Of a DNA stretch of 64,000 nt, positions 7,997-18,230 are shown one piece after another. Made by a program: the position numbers and the translations under genes. The stretch's first letter is position 1, and the number at the start of each line of letters is the position of its first letter. The stretch spans positions 62,001 through 126,000 of the forward strand of contig NZ_JARGET010000016.1 of assembly GCF_029210485.1 (NCBI RefSeq), given 5' to 3'. The notes beneath the pieces are model-generated. The model was not told the origin of the DNA. It ran no database searches and saw only the letters and a program-made list of their open reading frames with translations. The stretch is from Hoeflea sp. YIM 152468 (lineage in GTDB: Bacteria; Pseudomonadota; Alphaproteobacteria; Rhizobiales; Rhizobiaceae).

Positions 7997-10009
7997 TCAC
8001 GGCGAGACCGCTGCAAGCGTTCTGCGCGGCGGCTGTTGATCCGTCATCCGCACAACACCCGCCTCGGACAGAAAGTTCGCGGCGTCGACCGCCGGCACTG
8101 GCGGTGAATAATAATAGCCCTGAACCAACAGACAACCGAGCTGCTTCAGCGCCGCCAGTTCCTCCTCGGTCTCAACGCCTTCGATGACGCACCCCAAACC
8201 CATGTCGGAGCTGAGCGCGAGCAGCGACTTGACGATCTTGTAGCTGGCCGGATTTTCATGCAGGCCGGACACAAAACTGCGGTCGATCTTGATCTTGGTC
8301 AGCGGCAGGGCATGCAACTGACTCAAGCTTGAATAGCCGGTTCCAAAATCGTCGAGGGCAATACCGCATCCAAGCAGCTGAAAGATTTCTATGGAGGCCT
8401 TGGCCTGGCTGAAATCATACATCATCGCGGTCTCGGTGATCTCGAAATCGATCCGGCAAGGATCGACACCGCTGGACAGTATGATGCCGACAATGGTTGC
8501 TACGCCGTCAGAGGTACTGATGTCATGGGTCGAGAGATTGAAGGAAAGCCCAACATCTTCCGGCCACGTGGACGCCGAAGCCAGCGCTTTGTTCAAAAGC
8601 ACACAGGTCAATTCGCTGATCAGACCAACCCGCTCGGCGACCGGGATGAAGTGATCTGGCGGAACTTTGCCGAGCACCGGACTGGTCCAGCGCGCCAGGG
8701 CTTCGAACGACACCACCTTGGCAAAGCGCGTATCCATGATGGGCTGAAACACAACCTCCATTTCGGCCGCGAGATTGGCGCTGCCAAGCACCTGCTCGAT
8801 CCTTTGGCTCTGGTCGATTTCGACAACGTGCTCTTGAGTGAACAACACCGGATGGCCGCGATTGGTGCGCTTGCTCCTGTACAGCGCATAATCGGCACGC
8901 TCATAGAGTTCATGCGCATCGGCGGCCAGATGCGGATAGACGGAAAATCCCATCGATCCGGAAACCTGCACCGTTGCCTCTGCCAAGACAAAAGGATCGC
9001 GCAACGCCGTGCACAACCGCTCTCCCATGGCAAGCAGTTCGGCATCATCGGTGCCACAGTCGGTGACAGTGACGGCAAACTCATCGCCACCGAGCCGGGA
9101 AATCTGGACGTTGCTGCCTGCAAGTGCGGCAAGCCGCTGTCCGACTTCCACCAGCAAATTGTCGCCCACCGTATGGCCATAAAGGTCATTGATCGGCTTG
9201 AATCCATCAAGGTCGATGATACCCACGGCAACACGCCTGTCACCGGATTCGGACACCGCCGCTTCGAGGTGCGCGAAAAACTGACGGCGATTGGAGAGAC
9301 CGGTCAAGCTGTCGAGATTGGCCAGCTTGGCATTTTCCCGGCTGATCGCTTCCAGCTCGCTTCGTGCGCTGACGGCGCCGGCAAAATGCCGGAACTGAAT
9401 CGCGACCACCAGCAGCAAGGCGATCGATACCAGCGCCATGTTTGTCGCCATGCCGACAAACGAGGCAATGCCTGCCAGACTGAAATAGACCACAAAGGAG
9501 GTGTTGATGACGATCGCGACAATGAAGGCGGCCGACCGCAATTGCTGCAAGCAGATGATGACGCCAACACCGGTAATGGCGATGAAGAAAGCGATGTTGC
9601 CCTGCCCGTAAGCATCGCCATAGGGATAGAGCGACAATGCCCAGACGGTGAGGCCGACACTGAGAACAAATGCAAATTTGTTGGTGCGGGTCAGTGCCTG
9701 ATGCGCGTATTGCGCGGTCGGAACCGTGCGTCGCATCCGCCACCAGCCGACAAGCCGGACAGCGCACACCAGCGACAAACCGAGTGGAACATAAACCGCA
9801 AGCCACACCGGCGCCGTTGTCATGAATGGATAAGCAAGCGCCCATGAATTGACAAGGACGATACTGTACATCAACGGGACCTGGCTGGAGAACACCGCGA
9901 ACTGGGCTTTCAACAGATCGGAATCGTCATCAGGGACTGTCAGATGGCCAGTGATCCATGCAACGAATGATCTGAACACTTTACACCGCCATCTTCTTGA
10001 ATCCTGCAA
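7997..10009 (-). CDS. Membrane GGDEF-EAL protein (cyclic di-GMP synthesis/degradation)
   Basis: The 670-residue protein has about six membrane segments in residues 35-215 (MASE-like sensor region), then a GGDEF diguanylate cyclase domain (about 235-395) and an EAL phosphodiesterase domain (about 405-650). Both look catalytically intact: GGDEF near residue 308, and FEALARW, the NLS segment, EITE, DDFGTGYSS, KIDRSF and IEGVE in the EAL domain. So the net direction of turnover cannot be read from sequence. The start is a TTG with GGAG five bases upstream. It faces hemW tail to tail and has no evident operon partner. Confidence 0.93.
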   Translation of the reverse strand: MQDSRRWRCKVFRSFVAWITGHLTVPDDDSDLLKAQFAVFSSQVPLMYSIVLVNSWALAYPFMTTAPVWLAVYVPLGLSLVCAVRLVGWWRMRRTVPTAQYAHQALTRTNKFAFVLSVGLTVWALSLYPYGDAYGQGNIAFFIAITGVGVIICLQQLRSAAFIVAIVINTSFVVYFSLAGIASFVGMATNMALVSIALLLVVAIQFRHFAGAVSARSELEAISRENAKLANLDSLTGLSNRRQFFAHLEAAVSESGDRRVAVGIIDLDGFKPINDLYGHTVGDNLLVEVGQRLAALAGSNVQISRLGGDEFAVTVTDCGTDDAELLAMGERLCTALRDPFVLAEATVQVSGSMGFSVYPHLAADAHELYERADYALYRSKRTNRGHPVLFTQEHVVEIDQSQRIEQVLGSANLAAEMEVVFQPIMDTRFAKVVSFEALARWTSPVLGKVPPDHFIPVAERVGLISELTCVLLNKALASASTWPEDVGLSFNLSTHDISTSDGVATIVGIILSSGVDPCRIDFEITETAMMYDFSQAKASIEIFQLLGCGIALDDFGTGYSSLSQLHALPLTKIKIDRSFVSGLHENPASYKIVKSLLALSSDMGLGCVIEGVETEEELAALKQLGCLLVQGYYYSPPVPAVDAANFLSEAGVVRMTDQQPPRRTLAAVSP

Positions 10010-10302
10010 AAACTCCTGCTCCGATCTTTCCTAGTATCAAGCGAACGTTAAATTAGCGTATAGGTAGAACATCCCGCCCTCATCCGTGAGACAACTGAGC
10101 AGGTAGCCCCGATATGATTTCTTGTAAGTCGCGGTTGAAATTCAACGGTATGGGGCACCGGTCCGGTTAACATCCCCCTGGCAAGCGTTCCCGGACAAGC
10201 AAAACTCGGCGCGGGTCGCTTCTGCGCCAAACTCTGCTAAACCCGCCTGATACGGAAAACCTGATGGAGGCGGGTCATGCCCATGACCGCAGCGGAGCGA
10301 AA
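10010..10302. other. Intergenic region between the GGDEF-EAL gene and rsmI
   Basis: About 290 bases separate these divergent genes. Promoters for both are expected here. I see no convincing -35/-10 pair, no repeat, and no RNA gene. An in-frame ATG at 10264 could extend RsmI by 13 residues but lacks a ribosome binding site. Confidence 0.5.
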
Positions 10303-11277
10303 ATGACGCGCAAGACATCAAGAGCTTCCGGCGATGCCGGATCCGGGACCCCGCCTGCGGCCGAGCAGCCGGCGCGATCGTTCCGCATCGGCACGCACGA
10401 GATCAACGCACGGCCGGTGACGCCGGGGCTTTATCTGGTCTCCACGCCGATCGGCAACTTAAGCGACATGACCCTGCGCGGCCTTGAAACGCTTGGCGGC
10501 GCCGATATCATCGCCTGCGAAGACACCCGCGTCAGCCGGGTGCTGCTTGACCGCTACGGCATCATCACACGGCCCTACGCCTATCACGAGCACAATGCCG
10601 AGCGTGTCGGCCCGAAGCTGATGGCGGCCCTGACGGCGGGAAAAAGCGTGGCGCTGATTTCCGACGCCGGCACGCCGCTGATCTCCGACCCGGGCTACCG
10701 GCTGTCGCAAACCGCGATCGAGGCGGGCGTGCCGGTGGTTCCTGTCCCCGGCGCCTCGGCGCCGATGGCCGCACTGGTGGCTTCGGGTCTGCCCAGTGAC
10801 GCATTTCTGTTTGCCGGCTTCCTGCCGTCCAAGGACAAGGCGCGGCGCGACCGATTTGCCGGCTTCGCCACGACCGAAGCCACGCTGATGTTCTTCGAAA
10901 GCCCGAACCGGCTGGCCGCCAGCCTCAAGGCCGCCTCCGACGTGCTTGGCACGGAGCGACCGGCTGCTGTCTGCCGCGAACTGACCAAGGCTTATGAGGA
11001 GGTGCGGCGCGGCACGCTGGGCGAGCTTGCCGCTCAGTATCAGGGCGAGAATGTGCGCGGCGAGATCGTGCTGGTGATCGGCCCCGGCACGACGCCGCTG
11101 CCATCGCAAGACGATGTCGATGCGCTGCTGGCGAAGCTCGCAGCCGAGCTTCCTGCCGGCAAGGCTGCCACCGAAGCGGCGCGGCTGACCGGGCTTGTGC
11201 GCAAGGATCTGTATCAGCGGCTGCTCGCCATGAAAGACCGCGCTGCACAAGCTCCGCAGTCGAAAGGCGAGGCGTGA
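10303..11277 (+). CDS. rsmI: 16S rRNA (cytidine(1402)-2'-O)-methyltransferase RsmI
   Basis: RsmI adds the 2'-O-methyl group to C1402 of 16S rRNA in the decoding centre. The 324-residue protein has the tetrapyrrole-methylase-like fold, with LYLVSTPIGNLSDMTLR near residue 45, ACEDTRVS, LISDAGTPLISDPG and PVPGASAPMAAL. The ATG at 10303 is preceded by GGAGCG; an upstream ATG at 10264 is less likely. The yraN gene starts with a GTG overlapping the RsmI stop, a very common arrangement in proteobacteria. Confidence 0.96.
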   Translation: MTRKTSRASGDAGSGTPPAAEQPARSFRIGTHEINARPVTPGLYLVSTPIGNLSDMTLRGLETLGGADIIACEDTRVSRVLLDRYGIITRPYAYHEHNAERVGPKLMAALTAGKSVALISDAGTPLISDPGYRLSQTAIEAGVPVVPVPGASAPMAALVASGLPSDAFLFAGFLPSKDKARRDRFAGFATTEATLMFFESPNRLAASLKAASDVLGTERPAAVCRELTKAYEEVRRGTLGELAAQYQGENVRGEIVLVIGPGTTPLPSQDDVDALLAKLAAELPAGKAATEAARLTGLVRKDLYQRLLAMKDRAAQAPQSKGEA

Positions 11278-11642
11278 GGTCGGGCGGCAAGCTTGCTCGA
11301 AAACGGCGCTCCGAGCGCAAGGGCCGGCGCGCCGAATTGTTTGCCGCCCTTTCCCTGCAGCTCAAGGGCTACCGGATCATGAACCTGCGCTACCGCACTT
11401 CGGTAGGCGAAATTGACCTGGTTGCGCGAAAGGGCGACCTGATCGCCTTTGTCGAGGTCAAGGCGCGGCGCGATCTGGCGTCGGGCGTCGATTCCGTAAG
11501 CTATGCGGCGCAGCGGCGGATTCACGCCGCCGGGGCCCTGTTTATCAGCCGCCAACCGGATTCGGCGCAGCTGTCCTGGCGCTGCGATATCGTCGTGGTC
11601 AGCCCCTGGTCGTGGCCGGTGCATCTCGAGGATGCGTTTTAA
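11274..11642 (+). CDS. yraN: YraN family protein (UPF0102)
   Basis: This 122-residue protein matches the UPF0102/YraN family: KGRRAELFAALSL near residue 15, then NLRYRTSVGEIDLVARKGD and IAFVEVKARR, the endonuclease-like E/D/E-x-K pattern. The biochemical role is not settled, although the fold is that of restriction-endonuclease-like proteins. The start is GTG, overlapping the rsmI stop by four bases (GTGA), which supports coupled translation. Confidence 0.94.
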   Translation: MRSGGKLARKRRSERKGRRAELFAALSLQLKGYRIMNLRYRTSVGEIDLVARKGDLIAFVEVKARRDLASGVDSVSYAAQRRIHAAGALFISRQPDSAQLSWRCDIVVVSPWSWPVHLEDAF

Positions 11643-11746
11643 GACAGCGGCTGATGATGCGGCGCTTGTGCCGGAGCGGGCTGTTCGACCCGGTGCAATC
11701 CCTGCCAGGCCTCATCCTCGTTTACCCAGATCGAGCCACAGCCGAT

Positions 11747-12892
11747 TTACCCGAGGGCCCGCTCGACAAGCCGCCTGAACATGGCGATACCGGGCTCGAT
11801 TATGGCATCGGGAAAGTCGTAATCCGGATTGTGCAGCGCCGGACGGTCGAGCCCGGCGCCAAGACCAAACATGGCGCCTTTGCAACGGCCTGCAATTTCC
11901 CCGTAATCCTCCCCCCAGCGAAACGGATGTTCGGGTATCACCAGGCTCAGACCCAAGGCGTCGGCTGCGTCAACAATCATCTCGACCGCCTCGGCATTGT
12001 TACGGGTTTCGGTATACTCCTCGCGCGTCTCGAACCTTATCTCAAGGCCGCTTTTGTGCGCAATGTGCGTGGCGCGGTCTGAAAACGCCTGCCACATGGC
12101 GTCGAGCGCTTCGCCTCGCCCAGACCGCAACGTGACGTGAACCTCGCCTGCACCCGGGCAAACGCCAGAGGCCTGTACGCCCATCTGGCTGTAGACCGGA
12201 ACAATCAACGCATACTCTGACGGGGTTTCAAACTCTTGCTGCAGCTCCTGCGCCATCAGCGTGATCCGGGCCATAGCAAAGGAGGGGCTGGCCCCGGTTT
12301 CCGGCTGGGCGCTGTGCGCTTCCTTGCCTGCAAGCCGGACGGCGGCATATTTCACCGCCGAGGCAAAGGTTCCGGTGCGACAGATGATCTGACCCGCAGC
12401 AAAGCCGGGAAGGTTGTGCAACGCAAAAGCATAATCAGGGGCAATTTTGGCATAGTTGGGGTGATGGCAACAGTTTCTCGCTCCCGAACCGGTTTCCTCA
12501 TCAGGCTGAAACAACAAGGCGACGCGCCCTTTTTCAGGCCTTTGCGCAGCGAGCGCCTGCGCCAGCCCAGCGACAATGGCCATATGCCCGTCATGCCCGC
12601 ATTTATGGCCGACGCCGTCATGGATAGACCGATACGGCAGGTCGAGATTGATCTCGTGGATCGGCAAGGCGTCCAGTTCGGCGCGGATCAAGACCGTCTT
12701 GCCCGCCTCCCGTCCGGCATAGATGGCCGCAAACCCGGCACCGTGCAAAGGCAGGAATTCGTCAGGCGTCGCGTGCTCCTGCAGGAAAAGACGCAGGTAT
12801 TTTGCGGTCTCAACCTCCTGGCGCGACACTTCCGGATGAGCATGAAGCCAATGTCGAAGCGCAATGATCTTGTCCATGGCAGGTGTCGTCAT
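11747..12892 (-). CDS. M20 family amidohydrolase (hippurate hydrolase-like)
   Basis: The 381-residue protein belongs to the M20D amidohydrolase/carboxypeptidase group, which cleaves N-acyl amino acids and related amides. Metal ligands are visible in GHKCGHDGHMA near residue 95 (Cys and His), in the DEETGSGA glutamate pair, and in ALHNLPG. The dimerisation domain contains HSAQPETGASP. The C-terminal ligand stretch FGLGAG..PALHNPDYDF is present. The substrate is unknown. It is a single gene, convergent with yraN, with its own upstream region toward gshB. Confidence 0.88.
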   Translation of the reverse strand: MTTPAMDKIIALRHWLHAHPEVSRQEVETAKYLRLFLQEHATPDEFLPLHGAGFAAIYAGREAGKTVLIRAELDALPIHEINLDLPYRSIHDGVGHKCGHDGHMAIVAGLAQALAAQRPEKGRVALLFQPDEETGSGARNCCHHPNYAKIAPDYAFALHNLPGFAAGQIICRTGTFASAVKYAAVRLAGKEAHSAQPETGASPSFAMARITLMAQELQQEFETPSEYALIVPVYSQMGVQASGVCPGAGEVHVTLRSGRGEALDAMWQAFSDRATHIAHKSGLEIRFETREEYTETRNNAEAVEMIVDAADALGLSLVIPEHPFRWGEDYGEIAGRCKGAMFGLGAGLDRPALHNPDYDFPDAIIEPGIAMFRRLVERALG

Positions 12893-13229
12893 CGTCAGGC
12901 CCTTTCGCGCGTTGGCTGCGGCCCCGGCATCGGGGGTTCAGGAGCGCTCAGGTTCCCGTTGGGAAGACCTGAACGACAGGAAATGGTTTGGTCATGTCAC
13001 GAAGAGAAAATCAAAGGGTTAAAGTGACGATAATGTCGCCACCCGCCGTGACCCGAACCGGTGCCTGCCCGCACCAGAGCGCAGTGTCTGCAAGTGCAAA
13101 TCGTCCCATGCTCGCCTTGCCCGAGGGTGACACTCCACTCATTCTCGCCAAACCCTCCCCCTTCCCCGTTGCAATTGCCCCCGCCGCCGCCCTATGTGGG
13201 AGATATCGAACGGCGGAGACACCAGACCC
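12893..13229. other. Intergenic region upstream of gshB
   Basis: These 337 bases lie between the divergent M20 and gshB starts. A hairpin is present at 12948-12972: TCAGGT-TCCC-GTT-GGGA-AG-ACCTGA. It has no T-run and could be an operator or leader structure. No repeat, RNA gene or convincing promoter was recognised. An open reading frame on the minus strand here overlaps the gshB start and was not accepted. Confidence 0.45.
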
Positions 13230-14174
13230 ATGAGCAAGATCCGGAATGTCGCGGTCCAGATGGACCATGTGAGATCAATCAGCATTGCCGGCGATTCGAC
13301 CTTCGCCATGTCGCTGGAAGCCCAGGCGCGCGGCTACCAACTGTTTCATTACACGCCGGAGCAGTTGTCGATGCGCGACGGCAAGATCGAGGCGGTGGCC
13401 GAACCGATGATCCTGCGTGATGTCGAAGGTGATCATTTCGAGCTTGGCCCGCAAGAAAAGATCAACCTGGCCGATATGGATGTGGTTCTGCTCAGGCAGG
13501 ATCCGCCCTTCGACATGGCCTATATCACCTCGACGCATCTGTTGGAGCGGGTTCACCCGAAGACGCTGGTGGTCAATGATCCGGCCTGGGTGCGCAATTC
13601 GCCGGAAAAGATCTTCGTCACCGAATTTCCCGACTTGATGCCGAAAACCCTGATTTCCCGCGATCCGGCGGCGATCGCCGCGTTTCGCGCGGAAGTCGGA
13701 GACATGATCCTCAAGCCGCTCTACGGCAATGGCGGCGCCGGAGTGTTCCATCTCAGGCCCGATGACCGCAATATGGGGTCGCTTCTGGAAATGTTCGCCC
13801 AGATGTACCGCGAGCCGTTCATCGCGCAGGAATATCTGTCCTCGGTCAGGGCCGGCGACAAGCGCATCATCCTGATTGACGGCGAGCCGGTGGGCGCCAT
13901 CAACCGGGTGCCGGCAGAACATGATTCACGCTCCAACATGCATGCCGGCGGCCGCGCCGAGCGGAGCGAACTGACTGCCCGCGAGCAGGAAATCTGCGCC
14001 CGGATCGGGCCGTCCCTGAAGGAGCGTGGCTTCATTCTGGTCGGCATCGACATCATCGGCGACCTGATGACCGAGATCAACGTCACCTCGCCCACCGGCT
14101 TGCGCGAGATCAGGAAATTCGGCGGGCCGGATGTGGCGGCGCTGTTCTGGGATGCGGTGGACTCCAAGCGCTGA
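13230..14174 (+). CDS. gshB: Glutathione synthetase
   Basis: GshB joins gamma-glutamylcysteine and glycine with ATP. The 314-residue protein has the ATP-grasp arrangement of the prokaryotic enzyme: the N-terminal domain beginning [11 protein letters not shown], the invariant [11 protein letters not shown] stretch near residue 90, [18 protein letters not shown] near 165, and the C-terminal [23 protein letters not shown]. The ATG at 13230 has CGGAGA a suitable distance upstream. An in-frame ATG 36 bases earlier gives a non-conserved extension and was not used. Confidence 0.96.
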   Translation: MSKIRNVAVQMDHVRSISIAGDSTFAMSLEAQARGYQLFHYTPEQLSMRDGKIEAVAEPMILRDVEGDHFELGPQEKINLADMDVVLLRQDPPFDMAYITSTHLLERVHPKTLVVNDPAWVRNSPEKIFVTEFPDLMPKTLISRDPAAIAAFRAEVGDMILKPLYGNGGAGVFHLRPDDRNMGSLLEMFAQMYREPFIAQEYLSSVRAGDKRIILIDGEPVGAINRVPAEHDSRSNMHAGGRAERSELTAREQEICARIGPSLKERGFILVGIDIIGDLMTEINVTSPTGLREIRKFGGPDVAALFWDAVDSKR

Positions 14175-14400
14175 CAGCAGCAAGAGCTCATGCCGAGCGG
14201 CATTGTAGCGGGAAGCCACGGCCTGCCGGCGCCGTCTGGCAATGCAGAAAACACAACCTGACTCAACCGGTTACATCTTAGTGGTGTGTTTGTTGCCGTC
14301 TTGTTCTTGTTTTATTCCATAAAACATGCTTGAGTTCTGCCTGGATCGCGCAGGACAGGCAATTTCGACGCTTGCCCTGCGCATGGCAAGGGGCAGGCGC

Positions 14401-15933
14401 ATGGTTGCACGGGTCAGCACGGTTTCGTTCCAGGGCATCGAGGCTGTACCGGTGGATGTGCAGGTGATGGTGGCGCCGGGCAAGGTGGGCATGCACATCG
14501 TCGGATTGCCGGACAAGGCGGTGGCCGAAAGCCGCGAGCGGGTGCAGGCGGCGCTGCATGCCTCGGGTCTGGCGCTGCCGGCCAAGAAAGTCACCGTCAA
14601 TCTGGCGCCGGCGGATCTGCCCAAGGAGGGCTCGCATTTCGACTTGCCGATCGCGCTGGGGCTGATGGCGGCCCTTGGCGCCATTCCGGGCGATGCGCTC
14701 ACTGGCTACGTGGTCTTGGGCGAGCTGTCGCTTGACGGCACCATCGCCAGCGTGGCCGGCGCCCTGCCCGCAGCCATCGGCGCCAATGCTCTCGGCAAGG
14801 GCCTGATCTGCCCGGCAGACAGCGGACCGGAGGCGGCCTGGGCCGGCGAGGAAATCGAAATCCTGGCGCCGCGCTCGCTGATTGCCATGGCCAATCATTT
14901 CCGCGGCACGCAGGTTCTCTCCCGCCCGGTAGCGGCGATGCGGGCGGCAGCCGCCAACATGCCGGATCTGTCGGATATAAGGGGACAGGAAACCGCCAAA
15001 CGGGCACTCGAAGTGGCGGCCGCAGGCGGTCATAATCTGCTGATGGTGGGACCACCGGGATCGGGCAAATCAATGCTCGCTGCCCGGTTGCCGTCGATCC
15101 TGCCGCCGTTATCGGCGCCCGAACTCCTCGAAGTGTCGATGATCCACTCGATCGCAGGACAATTGGCCGGAGGCAAGCTGTCGGACCGGCGGCCGTTCCG
15201 CGCGCCGCATCATTCGGCCTCGATGGCGGCGATGGTCGGCGGCGGCTTGCGGGCCCGGCCGGGCGAGGTTTCGCTGGCCCACAACGGCATCCTGTTTCTT
15301 GACGAGTTTCCCGAATTCACCCCGCAGGTGCTCGATTCGCTGCGGCAGCCATTGGAGAATGGCGAGAGCGTGATTGCCCGGGCCAATCACCGGGTCAGCT
15401 ATCCCGCCAACATCCAGTTGATTGCGGCAATGAACCCCTGCCGCTGCGGCATGGCCGGCGAGCCGGGGCATTCCTGCGCCCGCGGCCCGCGCTGCCAGAG
15501 CGATTATCAGGGCCGCATCTCCGGGCCGCTGATGGACCGGATCGACATCCGCATCGATGTGCCGGCGGTCACCGCGCAGGACCTGATCAAGCCGCAGCCG
15601 GGTGAGCCAAGCGCCGATGTCGCCGCCCGCGTGTCCAGGGCGCGCACGATGCAACAGGCCCGCTACGGCGAACTGGGACGACCCGACATCCGCACCAATT
15701 CGCAATGCTCGACCGCGCTGCTCGAGACCGTGGCCCAGCCCGATGCCGGCGGGCGGGCGCTGCTCAGTGATGCGGCGGAGAAAATGCGGTTTTCGGCCCG
15801 GGCCTATCACCGCATTCTCAAGGTGGCGCGCACGCTCGCCGATCTGGACGGAATCGACACGATCGGCCGGATTCACCTCGCCGAGGCGATCTCCTACCGG
15901 GTCGCGGCGGAACGGCTGTCGCAAGCGGCGTGA
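14401..15933 (+). CDS. comM: YifB/ComM family Mg chelatase-like AAA ATPase
   Basis: The 510-residue protein fits ComM, a helicase that aids branch migration during natural transformation, and the wider YifB family. It begins VSTVSFQGIEAVPVDVQV (Lon-like domain), has the Walker A GPPGSGKSMLAARLP near residue 216, Walker B ILFLDEFPEF, and the cysteine motif AMNPCRCGMAGEPGH. The ATG at 14401 begins directly at the family start. The ORF extends upstream to 14326 without conservation. It is convergent with cysK. Confidence 0.93.
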   Translation: MVARVSTVSFQGIEAVPVDVQVMVAPGKVGMHIVGLPDKAVAESRERVQAALHASGLALPAKKVTVNLAPADLPKEGSHFDLPIALGLMAALGAIPGDALTGYVVLGELSLDGTIASVAGALPAAIGANALGKGLICPADSGPEAAWAGEEIEILAPRSLIAMANHFRGTQVLSRPVAAMRAAAANMPDLSDIRGQETAKRALEVAAAGGHNLLMVGPPGSGKSMLAARLPSILPPLSAPELLEVSMIHSIAGQLAGGKLSDRRPFRAPHHSASMAAMVGGGLRARPGEVSLAHNGILFLDEFPEFTPQVLDSLRQPLENGESVIARANHRVSYPANIQLIAAMNPCRCGMAGEPGHSCARGPRCQSDYQGRISGPLMDRIDIRIDVPAVTAQDLIKPQPGEPSADVAARVSRARTMQQARYGELGRPDIRTNSQCSTALLETVAQPDAGGRALLSDAAEKMRFSARAYHRILKVARTLADLDGIDTIGRIHLAEAISYRVAAERLSQAA

Positions 15934-16103
15934 TCTGCGCTTCTCTGTGGGGCACCCCTCGGGTCCGGCGCAGCAGCCTGCTCAACCTCCGGTGGGAGTG
16001 CCACTTGCCATACTTCGGGTACGGCAGTCATGCTTTGGCATGCCTTGCGAGCCAACCCGTCGGGGAACTGGGCAATCCAGACAGATGCAGTGCTGACTGA
16101 CGG

Positions 16104-17078
16104 CTATTCGCCCAACCCGTCAAACAGCGCCGTCGACAGGTAGCGTTCGGCAAACGACGGGATGATGACGACAATCTGCTTGCCGGCGTTTTCCGGACGC
16201 TGGCCGATGCGAACCGCGGCGACGAGCGCGGCACCTGAGGAAATGCCCACCGGCAGACCTTCAAGCCGCGCCACCCGGCGGGCCATCTCGAAGGCCTCGT
16301 CATTGGTCACCTGGGCGACCTCGTCATAAATCCCGGTGTCGAGCACACCGGGCGCGAAGCCTGCGCCGATTCCCTGAATCTTGTGCGGTCCGGGGTTGCC
16401 GCCGGACAGAACCGGCGAGTCGGCCGGTTCGACGGCGATGACCTGAACCCCTGGCTTGCGCTTTTTCAGCACCTGGCCAGCACCGGTGATGGTTCCGCCG
16501 GTGCCGATGCCGGAAACCAGGATGTCGATGCCGCCCTTGGTGTCGTTCCAGATCTCCTCAGCCGTGGTGGTGCGGTGGATCTCGGGATTGGCCGGATTTT
16601 CGAACTGTTGCGGCATCACCGAATCCGGGATCTGATTGAGCAGTTCCTCGGCCTTGGCGATGGCGCCCTTCATGCCTTTGGGGCCTTCGGTCAGCACCAG
16701 TTCGGCGCCGAGAAGCGCCAGCATCTTGCGGCGCTCCACCGACATGGTTTCGGGCATGGTCAGGATCAGCCGGTAGCCCTTGGCGGCCGCGGCGAAGGCC
16801 AGCGCGATGCCGGTGTTGCCCGATGTCGGCTCGATCAGCACCGTCTTGCCCGGCGTAATCCGGCCTTCGGCTTCCAGCGCTTCGATCATGGCGACGCCAA
16901 TGCGGTCCTTGACCGAGCCTATCGGATTGAAGAACTCGAGCTTGGCCAGAAGTTCAGCCTTGACCCCGTCTGCATCAGCCAGCTTGCCAAGTCGGACGAT
17001 CGGGGTGTCCCCAACCGTGTCGATGATCGAGTTGTAGATGCGGCCGCGGCCGGGCGTGTCAGCTGAATGTTGGGACAT
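16104..17078 (-). CDS. cysK: Cysteine synthase A (O-acetylserine sulfhydrylase)
   Basis: CysK makes cysteine from O-acetylserine and sulfide with pyridoxal phosphate. The 324-residue protein has the PLP lysine in [11 protein letters not shown] (near residue 45), the substrate loop [12 protein letters not shown], the phosphate-binding [12 protein letters not shown], and [11 protein letters not shown] near the end. The ATG at 17078 is preceded by AAGGAG on the minus strand, which decides it over an upstream in-frame extension. It stands alone between comM and the hydroxyproline gene. Confidence 0.96.
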   Translation of the reverse strand: MSQHSADTPGRGRIYNSIIDTVGDTPIVRLGKLADADGVKAELLAKLEFFNPIGSVKDRIGVAMIEALEAEGRITPGKTVLIEPTSGNTGIALAFAAAAKGYRLILTMPETMSVERRKMLALLGAELVLTEGPKGMKGAIAKAEELLNQIPDSVMPQQFENPANPEIHRTTTAEEIWNDTKGGIDILVSGIGTGGTITGAGQVLKKRKPGVQVIAVEPADSPVLSGGNPGPHKIQGIGAGFAPGVLDTGIYDEVAQVTNDEAFEMARRVARLEGLPVGISSGAALVAAVRIGQRPENAGKQIVVIIPSFAERYLSTALFDGLGE

Positions 17079-17225
17079 CACAGAACTCCTTGTTGATTGC
17101 GGCGACTGTAGACGCGGCATGCCAGACAGGCCAGCCATTGCACTGAGCGGCAATGAGCGCAGATGCAAAATTATTCTCCTGCCGGATCAAAGTGTGGAAA
17201 TTCTGTTCACTTCCCCCTGACAGGC

Positions 17226-18230
17226 TCAGCGGACGAGAAATCCGCCAGCCAGGGGATCGTCCTGCTCGATGAGGAATTCAGCCTTGCCGGAATAGAACGC
17301 CCGGCCGGAGACCCGCGCGGTGATTGCCTGATGCGGCCCGGACGTAGTTACCGAGGCGACCGCGCCTGAAAACCGGCTGCCGATGATGCTTTCGAAGACC
17401 CGCGTCTGCCCCGTCGCAATCTGACCGCGGGCCTGCATCGCAGCCAGCCGCGCGGTGACGCCTGACCCCGTGGGCGAGCGGTCGACCTGGCGCTCGGCGA
17501 AAACACAGACATTTCGGGTCGGCTGATCCGACCAGGCGTCGCGGCCATCGGTCAGTATCGTGCCATAGAGAAAGGCCAGATCATCGGCGTCGGGATGGCT
17601 GAGCGGAACTGCCGGCTGGGCCGCCCTGGTCAGCGCATCGGCGGCATCGACGAAGGCTGCGACCGGATCGCGACCGAATTTGAGTCCGAACTGACGGGCG
17701 TCGGCGAGAGCATAAAAGGCGCCGCCATAGGCGATGTCGAAGCTGATCTTGCCCCACTTGCCAAGGGTGAGCACCCTGTCACGAGCGAACAGGAAAGACG
17801 GCACACTTTCGAAGCTGACCTCGGCGGCCTTGCCGTCACGCATGACCACGTCGGCGCGGACCAGGCCACAGGGGCATTCGATGGTGACCGTGGCCATGGT
17901 TTCGCCCGCCGGCACCAGGCCCTGATCCACAGCATAGCGGCCGAGCGCGACGATGGCGTGACCGCACATGGTGGAATAGCCCTCATTGTGCATGAACAGC
18001 ACCGCCAGATCGGCGCCGGGCAGGTCCGGCTCGACCAGCAGCGCGCCATACATGTCGGCATGGCCGCGCGGCTCGAACATCAGAATCTGCCTGAGATGAT
18101 CGAGATTGTCGCGGACGAAGCTACGTTTTTCGAGGATGGTGCCTTTTGGCAGATCCGGATACCCACTGGTGACGATGCGGAGCGGCTCGCCGCCGGTGTG
18201 CATGTCGATGACGGTCAGCGGGCCGCTCAT
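17226..18230 (-). CDS. Proline racemase family; probably trans-3-hydroxy-L-proline dehydratase
   Basis: The 334-residue protein is clearly of the proline racemase superfamily, with the first catalytic cysteine in [12 protein letters not shown] (Cys89). The second catalytic position, in DRSPTGSG near residue 253, is threonine instead of cysteine. In this family the Cys/Cys pair marks racemases and epimerases, while Cys/Thr is typical of trans-3-hydroxy-L-proline dehydratase, which yields pyrroline-2-carboxylate. That assignment is therefore likely. Its start overlaps the dut stop by four bases (ATGA), so it is translated with dut, an unexpected partner. No other hydroxyproline catabolic gene is next to it. 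Confidence 0.85.
   Translation of the reverse strand: MSGPLTVIDMHTGGEPLRIVTSGYPDLPKGTILEKRSFVRDNLDHLRQILMFEPRGHADMYGALLVEPDLPGADLAVLFMHNEGYSTMCGHAIVALGRYAVDQGLVPAGETMATVTIECPCGLVRADVVMRDGKAAEVSFESVPSFLFARDRVLTLGKWGKISFDIAYGGAFYALADARQFGLKFGRDPVAAFVDAADALTRAAQPAVPLSHPDADDLAFLYGTILTDGRDAWSDQPTRNVCVFAERQVDRSPTGSGVTARLAAMQARGQIATGQTRVFESIIGSRFSGAVASVTTSGPHQAITARVSGRAFYSGKAEFLIEQDDPLAGGFLVR

Noticed and set aside
8525-9847. 440-residue open frame antisense to the GGDEF-EAL gene
   Set aside because: It is a shadow frame of an intact well-conserved gene; GC-rich codon use keeps the opposite strand open.
13011-13268. 85-residue open frame on the minus strand ahead of gshB
   Set aside because: It overlaps the gshB start, has no ribosome binding site or known family, and is expected by chance in GC-rich DNA.
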